From Trichostrongylus colubriformis (taxonomy: Eukaryota; Nematoda; Chromadorea; Rhabditida; Trichostrongylidae): a stretch of DNA of 64,000 nt. The notes beneath the pieces are model-generated. The model was not told the DNA's origin. It worked only from the letters and a program-made list of their open reading frames with translations, and ran no database searches. The stretch spans positions 22,976,068 to 23,040,067 of the forward strand of contig OZ022259.1 in the NCBI GenBank assembly GCA_963978905.1, given 5' to 3'. Both the position numbers and the translations under genes were made by a program. The first letter of the stretch is position 1; every line of letters begins with the position of its first letter. Below are positions 10,743 through 23,500 of this stretch, piece after piece.

Positions 10743-10849
10743 TGCACGAAAACTGCAGACAGTGTGAAACTCCAGCTTGTGACCTCATCATGATTTGCCC
10801 TCCACTATAGTTGCCCCGATGGCACATGTCCAGCATCGTGCAGTGCCTC

Positions 10850-11070
10850 TCAGATTCCGCTACTCCTGAACGATGGCGCGATTCAGGCGCATCATTCACC
10901 TTATCGACACGTGCCTTCTTCCTTCCGCCTCAATCGCGCGATCGTCTGAATCTTCTGATTCATATACATCTTTTCACTTCCCCAAGAATCGCGCGATCGC
11001 GTGATCGATATGTATCTCTTTCCTTCCGCCTAAATCGCGAGCTCAGAACAAAATCGTGCACAAATCATTG
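10850..11070. repeat. Decayed relative of the 60.3-kb palindromic MITE
   Basis: Segments such as TTCCTTCCGCCT, GAATCGCGCGATCG and GATATGTATCTCTTTCC match the inner part of the 140-bp element at 60,304-60,443, here expanded and scrambled. Termini are not preserved. Confidence 0.5.
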
Positions 11071-12470
11071 AGATAAGTGCTCTGCCATGAGTTTCGTGTA
11101 TTCATTTGGTACCTGTTAGGAAAGTAGCTTGTTGAAGTGACGTCCTACTCACCCAACACATGAACTGGCTTGTGATCCGGGTCCACATTTCGAAAGAACC
11201 CCCTCCTCGAATATTTTCGCAGATCTATCAATGCATTCTTTAGTATCCACTTTACAGTACGAGCTGAAAATGGAGTGGTCACGCATATGGTGATCACCAC
11301 ATTAAAAATTCGAGTGGTTTATCAAAAAAGTGGCATTACAAACGGTCAAGGTCAGCAGGAGGAACAGTCTGGTTGGGGTAGAAGAAGCACCTCTCATAAT
11401 GGAGCGCCAGCATCTCTGAAAGAAGGTGGCCGGCGCAGTGCGCAACGAAAAGCGCCCCACAAACTTTCTAACAGCTCTACCGTGAGCGCGCCTTATTCAG
11501 CGAAAGCATTATTTGCTTGCGTGCCATGTGTAGCAGACCCTCATGGCTTCGAGCAATGCTCAGTGATGTGGCATGCAATAAAACTCGTACAAGCAAGGGC
11601 CAACAAGGAGAGCACGGGAATCTACATCGCGTAATGGGGCACCTGTGGGATTCGGGCTGTGGGTGAAATGGGGTGGACAGAAGTTGCTAAATGATGTGTT
11701 GGGCGACAGTAACCTTTTTATAAACCTATAGGCTTTACATTTGTGACGCTGAAGTGCTCACTTACACCCCTCACAACAAATGCCCATCGTACAATATATA
11801 TAACGATCTACATGCTATGCGCTCTATGCTCCGGGAGCTTTGTCCTCTCATTGGTGAAGTACATCACATTGTCCAATCCTCCGTACGAAAATCGACAAAT
11901 ACGCGATGGATGTTGCAGAGTTTCAACTTCTGCAATTATAACCATATAAGGGTATATCATACCCTTTTTGGCCTTATACACTACAATCAATTAATGATCA
12001 AGTAATCAATCTGATTACTCGATGTCAGCCAATATGACTTCATAAAATTTTCAGCACCGCATTTGCGCATACCTGTTGGTGTAACTCGCTAAACATCTCC
12101 CTGTTTATATACGTATAGGTTATAGGTTGAGGCCAGAGCACTCAACATCTTGAGCACTCACCCAATGGTATGGTTGATAAGTCCTTATCAGCCTCCCTCA
12201 AAAACCAATATTTTCAACAATATCCCAGCTTAGGTTCCGTCACCCTTTACCAAATTCATTAATCGTCGAGAACACCATAATGCACCTTAACACCAAAGTG
12301 CGTTTCTGACCGTAAGGCCTCACCTGACATAAACATTATCTTTTCCAAATAGCTTTGTCTCGTAGCGCTGAAACGCATGAAATTGGTCTATGATCAACGA
12401 AATGGTTTTGGTTTCTACGAGAGCTTGTAGTTTCAATCCCTACATTAAATGAAACGCTTAGTCTGTCTGT
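11071..12470. other. Stretch with no recognisable gene
   Basis: A 119-codon plus-strand frame (11,275-11,634) shows no familiar motif, and I do not call it a gene. No repeat family was recognised. Confidence 0.35.
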
Positions 12471-12479
12471 CTCTACTAC

Positions 12480-12850
12480 GAAAACAAGCATTACATGGAA
12501 AACAACTTGTGAAGATGAGGACAAGTTTGGGGTGGGGTGGTACTGGACAAGAAGTAAGGAGCGCACTTTAACTGATCTAAGCTCCGCCCGTTGCGGGCGG
12601 AGCGTGCACTGATATTTTTGATACTCGACCGAAAATTGCTTATTACGTTCCAGGATTGCTGAAACATGGGGAAAACATGGAATAAGGTCAGCCACTAGTT
12701 TTTTAAAGTCATATCGCGCACAGTATGCATGCGCACGCCGGATGGGTTTTTTTCAAGAAATGTAACTCGGTTCCAACGTGGCGTGGAGACTAGAAAGAAG
12801 TTGGTCATGTAACAATGGGCGAGTAATGTAATCAATCGGGTGGAGCTCAC
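12480..12850 (+). repeat. Dispersed repeat family R1, copy 1
   Basis: This copy shares blocks with 61,796-62,175 (same strand) and, inverted, with 19,370-19,710 and 19,930-20,180. The shared blocks include ACAAGTTTGGG, CGACCGAAAATT and AACTCGGTTCCAACG. It contains the near-palindrome GCTCCGCCC...GGGCGGAGC at 12,581-12,603, which is also recognisable in the other copies. Confidence 0.65.
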
Positions 12851-13885
12851 TGCAAAAATCACAACTGATTCAGGACAATGTGCGATTTTGGGCGGAGCTT
12901 AAACAAAAATTCGTTATGTGATTCCGAAAGCGTGGACGCCGTAGAAAGAAAGAAAGATCAATAGAATTGAAAGGCAAGTGCTGCTCACGAGGAATGGGCC
13001 CTCGTCGGTGGCCGGAGCTGAAAACGTGGAATGCGAATAACGACGTGAGGTGGTGTTGAGACTGGGAAAATTCCATCATATATAAAAGAGAGAGCGACAA
13101 TTGAACAACACCAGCAGGTGAACACAGTTGCACAGAGCAAATTCATAGAGTACGAGTATCGATCAAAAACATCGGTTTGGGTAGAAGGCCGGAGATGGGT
13201 AATGGACAACTTCACCCTCAGCTCATCTTTACTGTTTTAGGACCACATAGTGATTTATAATGATCTTTCTCTGCATACCTTTGCTATCATTTGATCTTTA
13301 CCCCCTGCGGTTTCATCGTACATGTGGGCCGTTTGAACAAGAATTCGATCAGCCCCTGGGAATATTTAAACCCGCCGTTGCTCCCCTGGTCAATTCAGTT
13401 GTTCGTTCGTTAAATGAGGAACTTCTTCAGCGGTTACCCGACGCTCCACAACAACTATCGCCTCTATAGAGCAGTGTTCAACTTTTGAAACCTTCATTCA
13501 AAACTCCGCGCAACCCTCATAGAGGAAGCAGGTAAGCATGGGGTTTTGTAGCAGCGCCATATCAGTGCAGTACAAATCTAAAGCATGCTAAACAGTGAAC
13601 TGACAATAAAAATATAATTTCTACCCTGTCAGGTCAGAGAAAAACACTAGAGGCCCAAACCTAGCGTGAAGACTCAACTCAATTTTCTTGCAACATTTTG
13701 ACTTAGAACCTTGTAGCACCTTTGCGAGCCTTTCCGAATGAATAAATAAAAATGAATGAATAAAAAATGAATTTCGAAGCCTCGTATTACCTATGTATGG
13801 AAGGCACCTGAAGAGGTAAGAAAAATGATAAATGGGAAAGATCTGTTTTCTGAAAACCTTCCACTTCAGAACAGGTGATGTGTTG
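12851..13885. other. Stretch with no recognisable gene
   Basis: No supported coding region. A short AATGAATAAA-rich low-complexity patch lies at about 13,736-13,770. Confidence 0.35.
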
Positions 13886-13889
13886 CGAA

Positions 13890-14705
13890 ACGGCTTAAGG
13901 TCTTATCACGATTCCACAACATGGCGTGTCGTTCTGCACTTCATCAGCCTGGCGAGTTGCAGGGGAGCGAGGGACAACGTTCGAAGCTGCCTTATTCAGC
14001 CTCTCCGCGAGCCTGCAACCTACTCTCCGCTAGTGAGGGACGCGAGAGCAAAAGCGGTTTTCGGGTTTCTATTTCTCGTTTATTTCGCCGTTTCATTCAG
14101 TTCTTTCTCTATTGTCACACTGCTAAGCACCACTACCATAGCCTACCAGTGTCTTCAACATTCATACAAATAGCGTCGTACTCGGTCGCGGCTCATCATA
14201 TGCAAAATTATGTGAAAGCACCTCATTCCCACTTTGGGAAGCACGTCACAAATAGTTTCACAAGTGACATCAGAACGAAGCGTTGCCGAGGTCGAGAAGG
14301 TAGTGCTGGTACGCCCGTGCCACACAAATCCTAACGGATTCTGTTCCGGCTGATTTCTGGTCGGGAAGAGGGCGAAAGCTCAACAACACTACCACCGTAC
14401 TGCCGTTCATCCGCCGGGGAAGTTGCCGACGACGGTGGGCAACGTTCGACGCCGAGAAGCCCTTCGCCCGTCTGCAACCTAGTGACGGCTAGTGGCGCAG
14501 AGGGGCAACAAAGAAAAAGGGTTTTCGAGTTCCTAATTCTCGGGTTTTTTTTTGCCGTTTCATTTCGTTCTAATGCTACATCGCTGGCAGCACTACTTCC
14601 ATACTCTACAATCTTCTCAATTTACTTCTCACGGTGCCTTCAAATAAACGTACTCACCCGAAACAACACCACATCCTTCTCTTCGAAGATATGGTCACGT
14701 ATATG
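13890..14705 (+). repeat. Imperfect direct duplication (two about 330-bp segments)
   Basis: The segment at 13,930-14,170 is repeated in diverged form at 14,400-14,660. Landmarks in the same order include CTGCAACCTA, GCTAGTG, GGTTTTCG and CGCCGTTTCATT / TGCCGTTTCATT. The short open frames across it do not stay in a common frame between copies, so I read this as non-coding. Confidence 0.55.
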
Positions 14706-16740
14706 ATCAAGCCCTGCATATGCCGGGCCCAATGGAAAAGAGACCTAAAATCTGGTTTTCATCTACCGATTTGTTGAACCATTCACTCCATTTTGGACGG
14801 TGAAGAACGTAATTCTGCACTTCTTTCTACAAAGACAATCAATAAACCGTCTTATGAACAATCTTTGCAGCACTTCAAGGAGAACAGCCTTCAGTCTGTG
14901 TTTTTAATAGGCGGCGCTTACCAAGAAATTCCATAACTCGGCTACACAATAGCTCAAAGAGCGAGAAAATCGATGCAGATCAACACTATCCAAGCTGCTT
15001 GGGCATCCCTGGAGCGAGCGAGACCCGCCTGGGATGGGCTGACTTTGCAGTTACAATTCCCTCTACTCTAGAACGAAGTAGAGTCGTCAAAGTAGGGGGT
15101 GGTTGCTAAATTGACGAAGGTGATGCAAATACTAACAGTGAGCGGAGCCTAAGTAGCCATATTCATCGGATTATCAGTTTTTGCGTGAAAAAGTTGGGGA
15201 AGAGTTCTAGAAGCTGTTGGAAACATACAATTGACGAATTGCAGTTGCAGAAGCGGAAGTAAGAGGATCATGGGACATTCCTCAGAAGCGCGCAGTATGG
15301 CACGGATGACTTTTCGTAGGAGACTATAGGGGGCGCCAAAAAAAAGTAATTTTTGTGCTCCACTTTCAGCTCCACATTAGTCGAACTTCGGCAAATCCCA
15401 GCCAGGTATTTCCATCCCTAAGGTAAAGAGCAGACCTCACTTTATCACTGTTCTCCGTTACAGCCTTTGCACGAGCAGGAACGCTTGCTTGTCCCGAGTG
15501 AACAAGATGTGTCAACTCAGGTGGGCAAAATCCGAAACTTCGTCGCCCTCGTTCACAACCTTGCTAAGGACTGTTCCCTATGGGTACTTGAGGGGATTTA
15601 TAATGGGTGGTGTCTCAAATATTCCGTTTTTTCGCATTCCCAACGCCCTTCTAATTCAAGAGCCAGAACGTGCCATTTCCACTGAAACCTCTCCGGCGGC
15701 AGGTTTGAGGCATGAAAAATGATACTTCGGATCATAGCCGCCTTGTCCAAGCAGCAGGGGCTCTGTGACTTCCATGAACCGAAGGGCCAATCCTTAGGAA
15801 GACCCCACAAAAGACCTACCACTGAACCTGGCTCTACGGTTTTAAGGGGACCTTGATACCGTGGGTGCTCTCAAGCCCGACTGCGTCGCTTGGAGGCTCC
15901 ATATTTTTATGAGAGTGAAAGTAGTGAGTCTCAGCCTGTTCCTGCTTTTAGAGGAACATTTCGGGAATATTTTGCCCTAATACTTTTGTCTCTTTCTTTT
16001 CCCGATGCTTTGTATAATAGGCAGATGTGGGCCGTGGGCAAAATTACTTTTTTGGCACTCCCTGTAGTGACGGACAGCGAGCCATATCTGCGTACTAGAT
16101 CAGCCGTTGTCAAAAGGGTAAGCTAGCTGCTTCATGTTCTGCCCTTTTATCTGCCAACGCCTCACCGTCATCTGTTATCGCACCTAATACTGCTGGTAGG
16201 TAAAGATGTGGAGTTATGGAAAGTTATGATCCCCTTACTGTGAGGGTTAATGAAGTGGACGCCCGAAGGGTGTTTACCATTAGAACAGGCAGTCGAATTA
16301 CGGGGAGTGTTTTGAAATTCTCCGAAGCTGTTGTTAGTCACCTCACAAATAAGAGTAGAAACGCCCAGTGCTTTGAGAAATATCATACCTTAGAGCGTAT
16401 CAAGTGTTCCAGCCATCGCAGCACAGTGGTGTAATTTAGGCGATTTATGGCAGCAGCTGCGAAGACATCACTAATAATGGCGGTTTTCGTATAATCATCG
16501 TATATCTAGAACGGAGATTACATCGGACGTGTGGATACTGAAAGGCTTAGAGATATTCTTCTTCAGATAGGATGGAGCCACTTCTTCATGAACTTTACTT
16601 CAAGGCTGCTTTGAAAAAAGCAACTCATGGCAAAGGATCAGGTTGAGGTTCTGTGTTTCCGTCGTTCATTACCTGTTCAATTTACCATCGAATCTTTTGC
16701 CGTGAGACTGAAAACAATATTTTCGGAAGAGCTTCGACTA
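14706..16740. other. Stretch with no recognisable gene
   Basis: Several 60-80 codon frames exist on both strands, but none carries a motif I recognise. Missing 3' exons of the aminopeptidase could lie here but were not identified. Confidence 0.3.
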
Positions 16741-16746
16741 CTCTAC

Positions 16747-16798
16747 AGAAATTCTGTGGCATTTCTGAACAGTCGGATCTTGTCCTCAACACATGTCT
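16747..16798 (-). CDS. Possible further C-terminal exon of the aminopeptidase
   Basis: A 52-nt segment between TGTAATTTAG and GT reads ETCVEDKIRLFRNATEF in one frame, which resembles the helical C domain of M1 enzymes. The phase could not be tied to neighbours. Weak call. Confidence 0.2.
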
Positions 16799-17393
16799 CT
16801 AAATTACAGGCTTCGGCTGGACGGCTTTCCACGCTTGAGCTTCCGTACATAACGAAAAACTATTAAAACAGCTCGAAAACCTGTGCCATTCCAGGAAGTC
16901 GTGAGATGCGCGTGGTCGCATGGGAAGACCAGGACACCATGCTTCAGAAGGTTAGAAAAGTCCCTCACTGAAAAATGAGGGCAACCAGTTGGGAACAATC
17001 CATAGAGGAGACCGAGCCTTTCTTCTACGACATCAAGCAATCTCACTTCGCGATGATCTTCAAGTCCGCTCTTTACTTACTCGATTGAGATGTTCTGCAA
17101 AGTCCGTCGCGCTCCACGAACATTGTGTTGAAAGGCTATCACCCTGTGTGCGCGCTGCCACTTCAAGTAATGAAGTTATCTTCAAAAATTACGGGCACTT
17201 GGAGAGCAGACCTCGAGGCTTCTCCGAGTCCTGATCGAAGGAAATTCGCAAAATGGCATACTGTAAACAAGGGGCAAGAAGAGTTCTTCTGCTATTGCAG
17301 AGGATCAGTTGGTATTTATGCAACATGACTGCAGTGAAATTAGGTTTTCTTGCAGATATGAAAAAGGCGGAGTTTTAGTCTACAACAGATTAC

Positions 17394-17530
17394 CCGCTGA
17401 TTAGTAATGAACTGCCGTATAATTTTTCTCCAACCGTTTTCGTCATAATTCTGTCTATAGAATCCAATTCTTTCAGCATTCACCACCAATGTCGATCGCT
17501 CTGTGTTTGCAGCAATGTGGAGAGGGCTGT
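17394..17530 (-). CDS. M1 aminopeptidase C-terminal exon
   Basis: The acceptor is ATCTTTTCAG. The exon encodes [20 protein letters not shown], then [20 protein letters not shown], the strand and first helix joining the beta-sandwich domain to the helical ERAP1-like C domain. The donor is CGG/GTAATC. It begins in a phase that exon E11 does not supply, so at least one intervening exon is missing. Confidence 0.85.
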
Positions 17531-20500
17531 CTGAAAAGATAGAAACTTTCCTCACTAATTTACGTCAATGTATTTCAGAGTAATGTTCAGATCAGAAAAC
17601 TCACTCCAGACAATCTGAGTCTCCAATATTTATTTCAGAAGACTCAAAAAGTTCTACAAAAATACTGCGAAAAAATTTGAGCCCGTTGGCGTCTGCGGAG
17701 CCTGTTGGGGAGCGACGGTGATCACCGCCTCATCAGTTAAAACGGATACAACTGCACAAATATCCGAGCATGTAGATCGTATTCCACTACAGACGGCGCC
17801 CCAATTGTAGTGCAGTACGTAAACGAAAACACGGCGATGAAAGTCGACCGCTTCGTTAAGAATTCTTCTCACTCTACAAAACTTACCAGTTGCGGTAGCG
17901 CACAATACTGCGCGCATAACATAGTGGGTGTCAGTGGGTCGACCGGATTTGCTTTTCTATAAATTTACTCAGTACCTCTTGCCACATCACGCTCCGCGCA
18001 CTTTGAGTATGTCCCGGCTCGCTTCAAGTATGTTAACACGTTGACGACCGCGCGCTTTTTCACGTGTCTGCCACGTGGGACATCGCGCGCTCGACCAAGC
18101 CGAGAATTGCGTCCCAGCATTGGGACGCATTGTCCAGAAAGCAGTTTTTGATTCCACCCTTCCAAACTCGCAGAAATCCACGCCTATTTTGAGCTAAATA
18201 GTGAGTGTTGGGAAATTCTAGATATCCCTCGAAGGCTTATATAAGAGAATACCGCATGGTAGTGATGGGAAGTGCTTAACCATGTGATAGGCACAGGGTT
18301 TGATTATATATCTTCTAATACTTGATAATATACCTATTATGATAATTAATTTGTTATGTGTGTTACTAGAAGTTTTGTGTATTCTATGTCAGACTTATTT
18401 TTCTATAAAAAAAACCCTTCCTGAGAAGATCACTTCTATTGGGTTAAGGAATAAGTTTTCTCGGTTTTCTTGTTTTCTTTTTTCACGTTGTTTCCTTCAT
18501 CTTTCGACGGAGCTTATATATGTTTTCGATAGCGCTTTTTTTGCTCTACAAGACGATGCCACTAGTCTTTTGAATACTTTCACAATTTGATATTCTTGAG
18601 GCTCAGAAAGGGATAACAGTCATAGCCTACCCGCACTTTTCGTGTAGAATCGAGATTTTACCAAACACTTTTATCGTACAAGGAACCCCTCTGTTATAAC
18701 AGTGGATGGCTCAGGGATGTCTTTCTCCCTTATTTGATTTCATCTGACATGGAAAAAGTCAGCTTTTTTGGACCTCGATGCGCCTAAAATGCAAATTTTT
18801 CCCTACAAGTTACTCCATTTCTAAACTCGAAAATAACAAGCAATCAAACAATCAAAAAGAAATGAAACCGTTCTGAAAAGCTGAAAAAAAGCTCTCGCAA
18901 AAACATGTGCACATACACTTTTGATCTCGATAACAGACGAGGAAGATGAAGTGTCGGAAATGTCAATTTTGTCTTCTTTCTTCATTTGCAAACGTTATAA
19001 ATATTAGACAGTCAAAGGAATCGAAAAACAGATTGTAGCTTTTGTAGAGCAGAAAGAGCTCTATAACATACAAGTCGAAAGATGAAGGGAACAATGTGAA
19101 AAACAGAGAGCGAACAAACCGCGGGAATTTGTTACGACCCAATATATACCCAAAGCAAAAAAAAAATTATTGAAAAGATGTAAGCGGACCATCTCCACCC
19201 TAGACACCCTTGTGCATGTTGAGCAAAACTAACTATTAGTGGATTTCAAATCGGTTGATAAAAGGCAGTTCCTGGGCTGCATCCCACCATTGGGACGCAT
19301 TGTCCCACGCGGCAGAAAATGTGCGTCCCAGCATTGGGACGCAATGTCGCCAATGTGTTAAACATGGAACGTTAATCATTTCTACCGATTTTTTTCGTGG
19401 TTTTGAGGCTCTGTTGGAACCGAGTTTTAAATTTTTGTTGCACGGACCGCGCATCCGGATTGCGCCCCATCCACTGTGTTCAGGCCTCTTTCCTGACTTT
19501 CAGAAACTCACGGCTCATCTCGCATCTTTTCCTCACGTTTGGACCATTGTCGAACCAAACAAACAATATTTGATTCGAGGACCAAACACCTCCGTGCACG
19601 CTCCGCCCACGGCGGGCGGAACTCTACTTGGTTCGTGTGTGCCTTACTTCTTGTCCCACGAGTGACCCATCCCAAATCTGTTCCCATCTCCACAGGTTGT
19701 TCTTCATGTAATACCGAAACTCGGCTCACCACCGCATAAGGTCTGCCCACAGTCGAAACTCTTCTTCCTTTCATAGCACCGGCTACTAATGACCACTTCC
19801 CTTTTCCCCGGTCTCCAAATCATTCTAGAGACGAGATGCTAGTTTTGCAATGAGTGTCATCTGAATAATTACACCCTCGCCCGCTTCGGGCGGGTCCCCG
19901 CTCGCTTCTAGTATGTTCAAGATGGCTTCAACGTAGGTCATTTCTAACTAGTTTTTCCTGGTGTCAAGGCTGCACTGGAACCGAGCTATGAATTTCTGTT
20001 GCACTGACCGCCCACTCGAGGTGCGCTCCACCCACCATGCTCAGACCTCTTTCTTGACTTTTAGAAACTCATCGTGACCTCAATCCATCTCCTCCCCACG
20101 TTTGAGTCATATTGAAGCTCAGTTAACAATTTTTGGTCTGAAAACGGAACATTTCAGTGTACGCTCCGCCCACCGACTTCGGGGGGGGGGGGGGGGTTCG
20201 TGTACTTGGTAACATGTCAGGGGTGTGGCCAATAATACGTTGGGGAAACCAAAAGGCCCCTTTTCAAGGAACTCGACGAACATCGCAGGACTTTGGAAGA
20301 TCCTACCACATATTTGGGCAACAATTTTTCCAGGAAAAGAACCCGAAAACATACTCACAAAACACCTCCCAACCTTTTCGTCAAAGCGCTGCACCGCTTC
20401 ATTGGAAGCGCAGTAAAAATTGAGTTGCTGGAAGCACTAAAAACAAAAAGACTATCTTCAGAAATAAATAGCAAAGACGAGCCCGTCACCCTTTCCGACT

Positions 20501-23500
20501 TACCAAATAACTGCAGTGTTGTGCACTGTGGAATGAACGTGAAACCATCCAACACTACAACCATAGCATCTCTGCGCTACTTAAGGGTTACATCAGGACG
20601 GGGTAATTAAAGGAATCGTCCACGGAGATGCCGTTATTCTTATTCCTCTCAGAATCAGTGTTTTAAATAAAATACTTCAAGGAAAACACAAAAAGAGTAA
20701 AAAAATTCCTTTTGTTCTGATTAAAAACTTGAAAATATGAAGAAGATGCAGTCCGTTTGAATTCCCGTCAAAAGATTCTGCAGCAGTCACCCATGAGCAA
20801 ATAGTTTCTTGACGGTCGGAGACGCAGACAGCAATTGGGCGCGCTTCTTTGCGCCCAAATGCTGTCTGCGTCTCCGACTGCCGTTCTTGATCGCACATTT
20901 GCTCCTCAGCTCTCCATGGCTCCCACCCACTGGGACGCCATACCACGTCGGCCCCAAACTTTGAAGAGCTATATCTCAGCCGGACTGTAAATTTTCGCGG
21001 GAAACTTTGCATGCGGCCCTTAGTAAGCAGAAAGAACAAAAATATATGGATGGCCTTCAACTTTGCTCCATTCTCATCAAGGCGTTAAGGATAAGTGGCG
21101 GCAGAAAGTCAGTGGCGTACTTACTTACTGGCTATTTTTAGTGGCTGTCAATATATGAAAATATGAAAAAGTTCCTCTGCTCAGGTTCAAGAAGAATAAA
21201 AGGTGCCGGAAGCTCGGCAATAGGCTCAAATTCCCTCCGCAATATTCGTGAAACTTTTCAAGTTTTTTGAAATAATTTTTGGAACTTCGTTTTGCTTTAA
21301 CTTCAGTGTACAATAAATATAATCCCGAGTGAGAAAGAGATTTACCTTGTTACACCTGAGCTGCTATCGAAAATCCTAGAGCCCGCTTTGATTTATGTAA
21401 TCTACGAATCGGCAGAGTATGCGTCTGGACTTTTATACGACAAAGCGTTTGGGCAAGCAGTGAACTCAAAACAGATCAGATATCGTGTTCTTTTCCATCC
21501 AAGATGTCACCTAGTTATTAGTCTACTGCGTACACCTGCAGCCGCAGAAGCAGCAGCAAAGAGCAAGCGTGAAAAACTTCCACTGAGATGAAGGAATAGG
21601 TGACGGAAAAACAGAAACATTTTCCCGGAAACTCCCCATTACATGGCTTCTATTCGGAATAGTAAATTTGAAGGTTGCAAACCCCGTTTATCACACTCAC
21701 GTCGCGCACAGAGCCTTGAAATCTGCAATGGCAGCGCTATCCCTTGTACCACGGTGAGTGTGACGAAACTCCATATGGATCAGTCAGGTGAGAGGGCGGT
21801 GGTTGCGCGCAGTCAGTTTACAACGGGACCTACTATAGGATGCACCGTAAGCTAAGCTAGGGTCCGATGCCCAGCTCTGCACCGCGCTCAGGTTAAGCAA
21901 AACCAGCTAAACGTAATCATAATTATCGCTGGCAGTACAGGGCAGCTACAAAACATCGTCCGGTACCCAATCGCTGATTAAAAAAATAAGATTTTTTTCA
22001 ATGAAACTTCATTATACAGTAAACAATAGATACAGGAAGATTTGTTCGAGGTAATGTTAGAAATGATCGCCTTTTACCCGAATGCAAGCCTCCAATCTCT
22101 TAGTAAACGCTTCCACGGTGGGGCGCAGGGGGTGTGCACCTTTAGTTCCAATAGTGTACTGTAGGTGTATGGTAGTATAATTACAAGATTACTCGGGTCA
22201 CTTCGCACCTCACCTCGCACCTCCTAGCCTTGCCAGTGGGGCGACCAATCCCAATGCTCGCAGTGACCGTTGACATCTTCTCCTTTGACTGGATTTACGA
22301 TATGTAATGGATCCACTGGAAATTGTACATGTGTAATTACACTATAATTATGTCTTTATTACAGCGCGTTTATTACACTAACTCACCTACGAAGAACAAG
22401 CAGAAAAAATAGTGGAGTTAAAGCTGCCGAACGCTGGGGGGTTAATGCTGGAGGGAAAGTAGCAGCAGGATATGAAACGGGAGGCGATGATGTGAAGATG
22501 GGCTCTGTAAAGGGGCTGAGGCCATATACAAGGGAAGAGGCGCCACATACATGGCGCGATGGCAGGATGAAAAAGGGAGAGGCTTGTTAGGTGAAAAAAT
22601 TGGGAGAGTGGCATGAGGGGTGGTGGAGTACAAACTATGCTGTGGTGGGGCGTAATACGTAGACTGCATGCTGTGTGCTGGGTTGATGTGAGTGGAAGAA
22701 TCCTAAAGGCGTAGTTTGCAGTTGAAGCCCGGAAACATGGTCATGAGGAGTCCACTCCGGCAAATAGGCCCTCATTGAATCTGTTCATGTACCTCTTGCC
22801 AGATCTCCAACAAAGCGGTAGGTCAACAAAAAAAAAGACTGTGTGAAGTGCAGGTGTGAGAGGTCATGCCCTATGAATTTATTGCCTTGAAGGCGAGTTA
22901 GGTGTTTATTAATCATAATGTAGTATGATAAGGTTGAAGGAAATCCTTTCAGGCCACATGCATGGCGCGATGATGGTTATTGATATTAAACTGTGAGAGC
23001 CTGGTTTGTATCAGTAAAGTTTCACTGCGAACTACGAATGATTTTTTATTCATTTTCTTTCTTCTTTTTCCTTTTACATGTGCATTACATTTTTACTCAA
23101 AGGTCAGTAGTCACTGAGAGCAATTAAGTGGGGCTACCCCATAGGAGGCTAGGAGGTGCGAGGTGAGGTGCGAAGTGACCTGAGTAATCTTGTATTTATA
23201 CTACCGTACACCTACAGTACACTATTGGAACTAAAGACCCTCACCCGGCGCAGGTAGTTGACATCAATCTCCTCCTTTCTTTCTGAACGCTGCTACAGAT
23301 TGCTCCGAACAGAGTAGTCCATTGGATTGAAGGTCAGATGGTGAAGGGTCAGATGGTCTCACTTTCTTGTCCCGAAATCCACGAAAATAGCGTTGACAGA
23401 AGGAAATCGCTGATTCGACCCATCCGCCGGATACCGATAAAATTTCGTCCACAAAAGTGCTTTTCGATCCACATCAGGTCCCAGGAGGCATGCTTCCTTC

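Noticed and set aside
11275..11634. 119-codon plus-strand frame
   Set aside because: No motif, no neighbouring exons or splice logic; length is possible by chance in 64 kb.
20677..21060. 127-codon minus-strand frame
   Set aside because: It reads through a 28-bp hairpin of a foldback element, so the protein would be self-complementary artefact.
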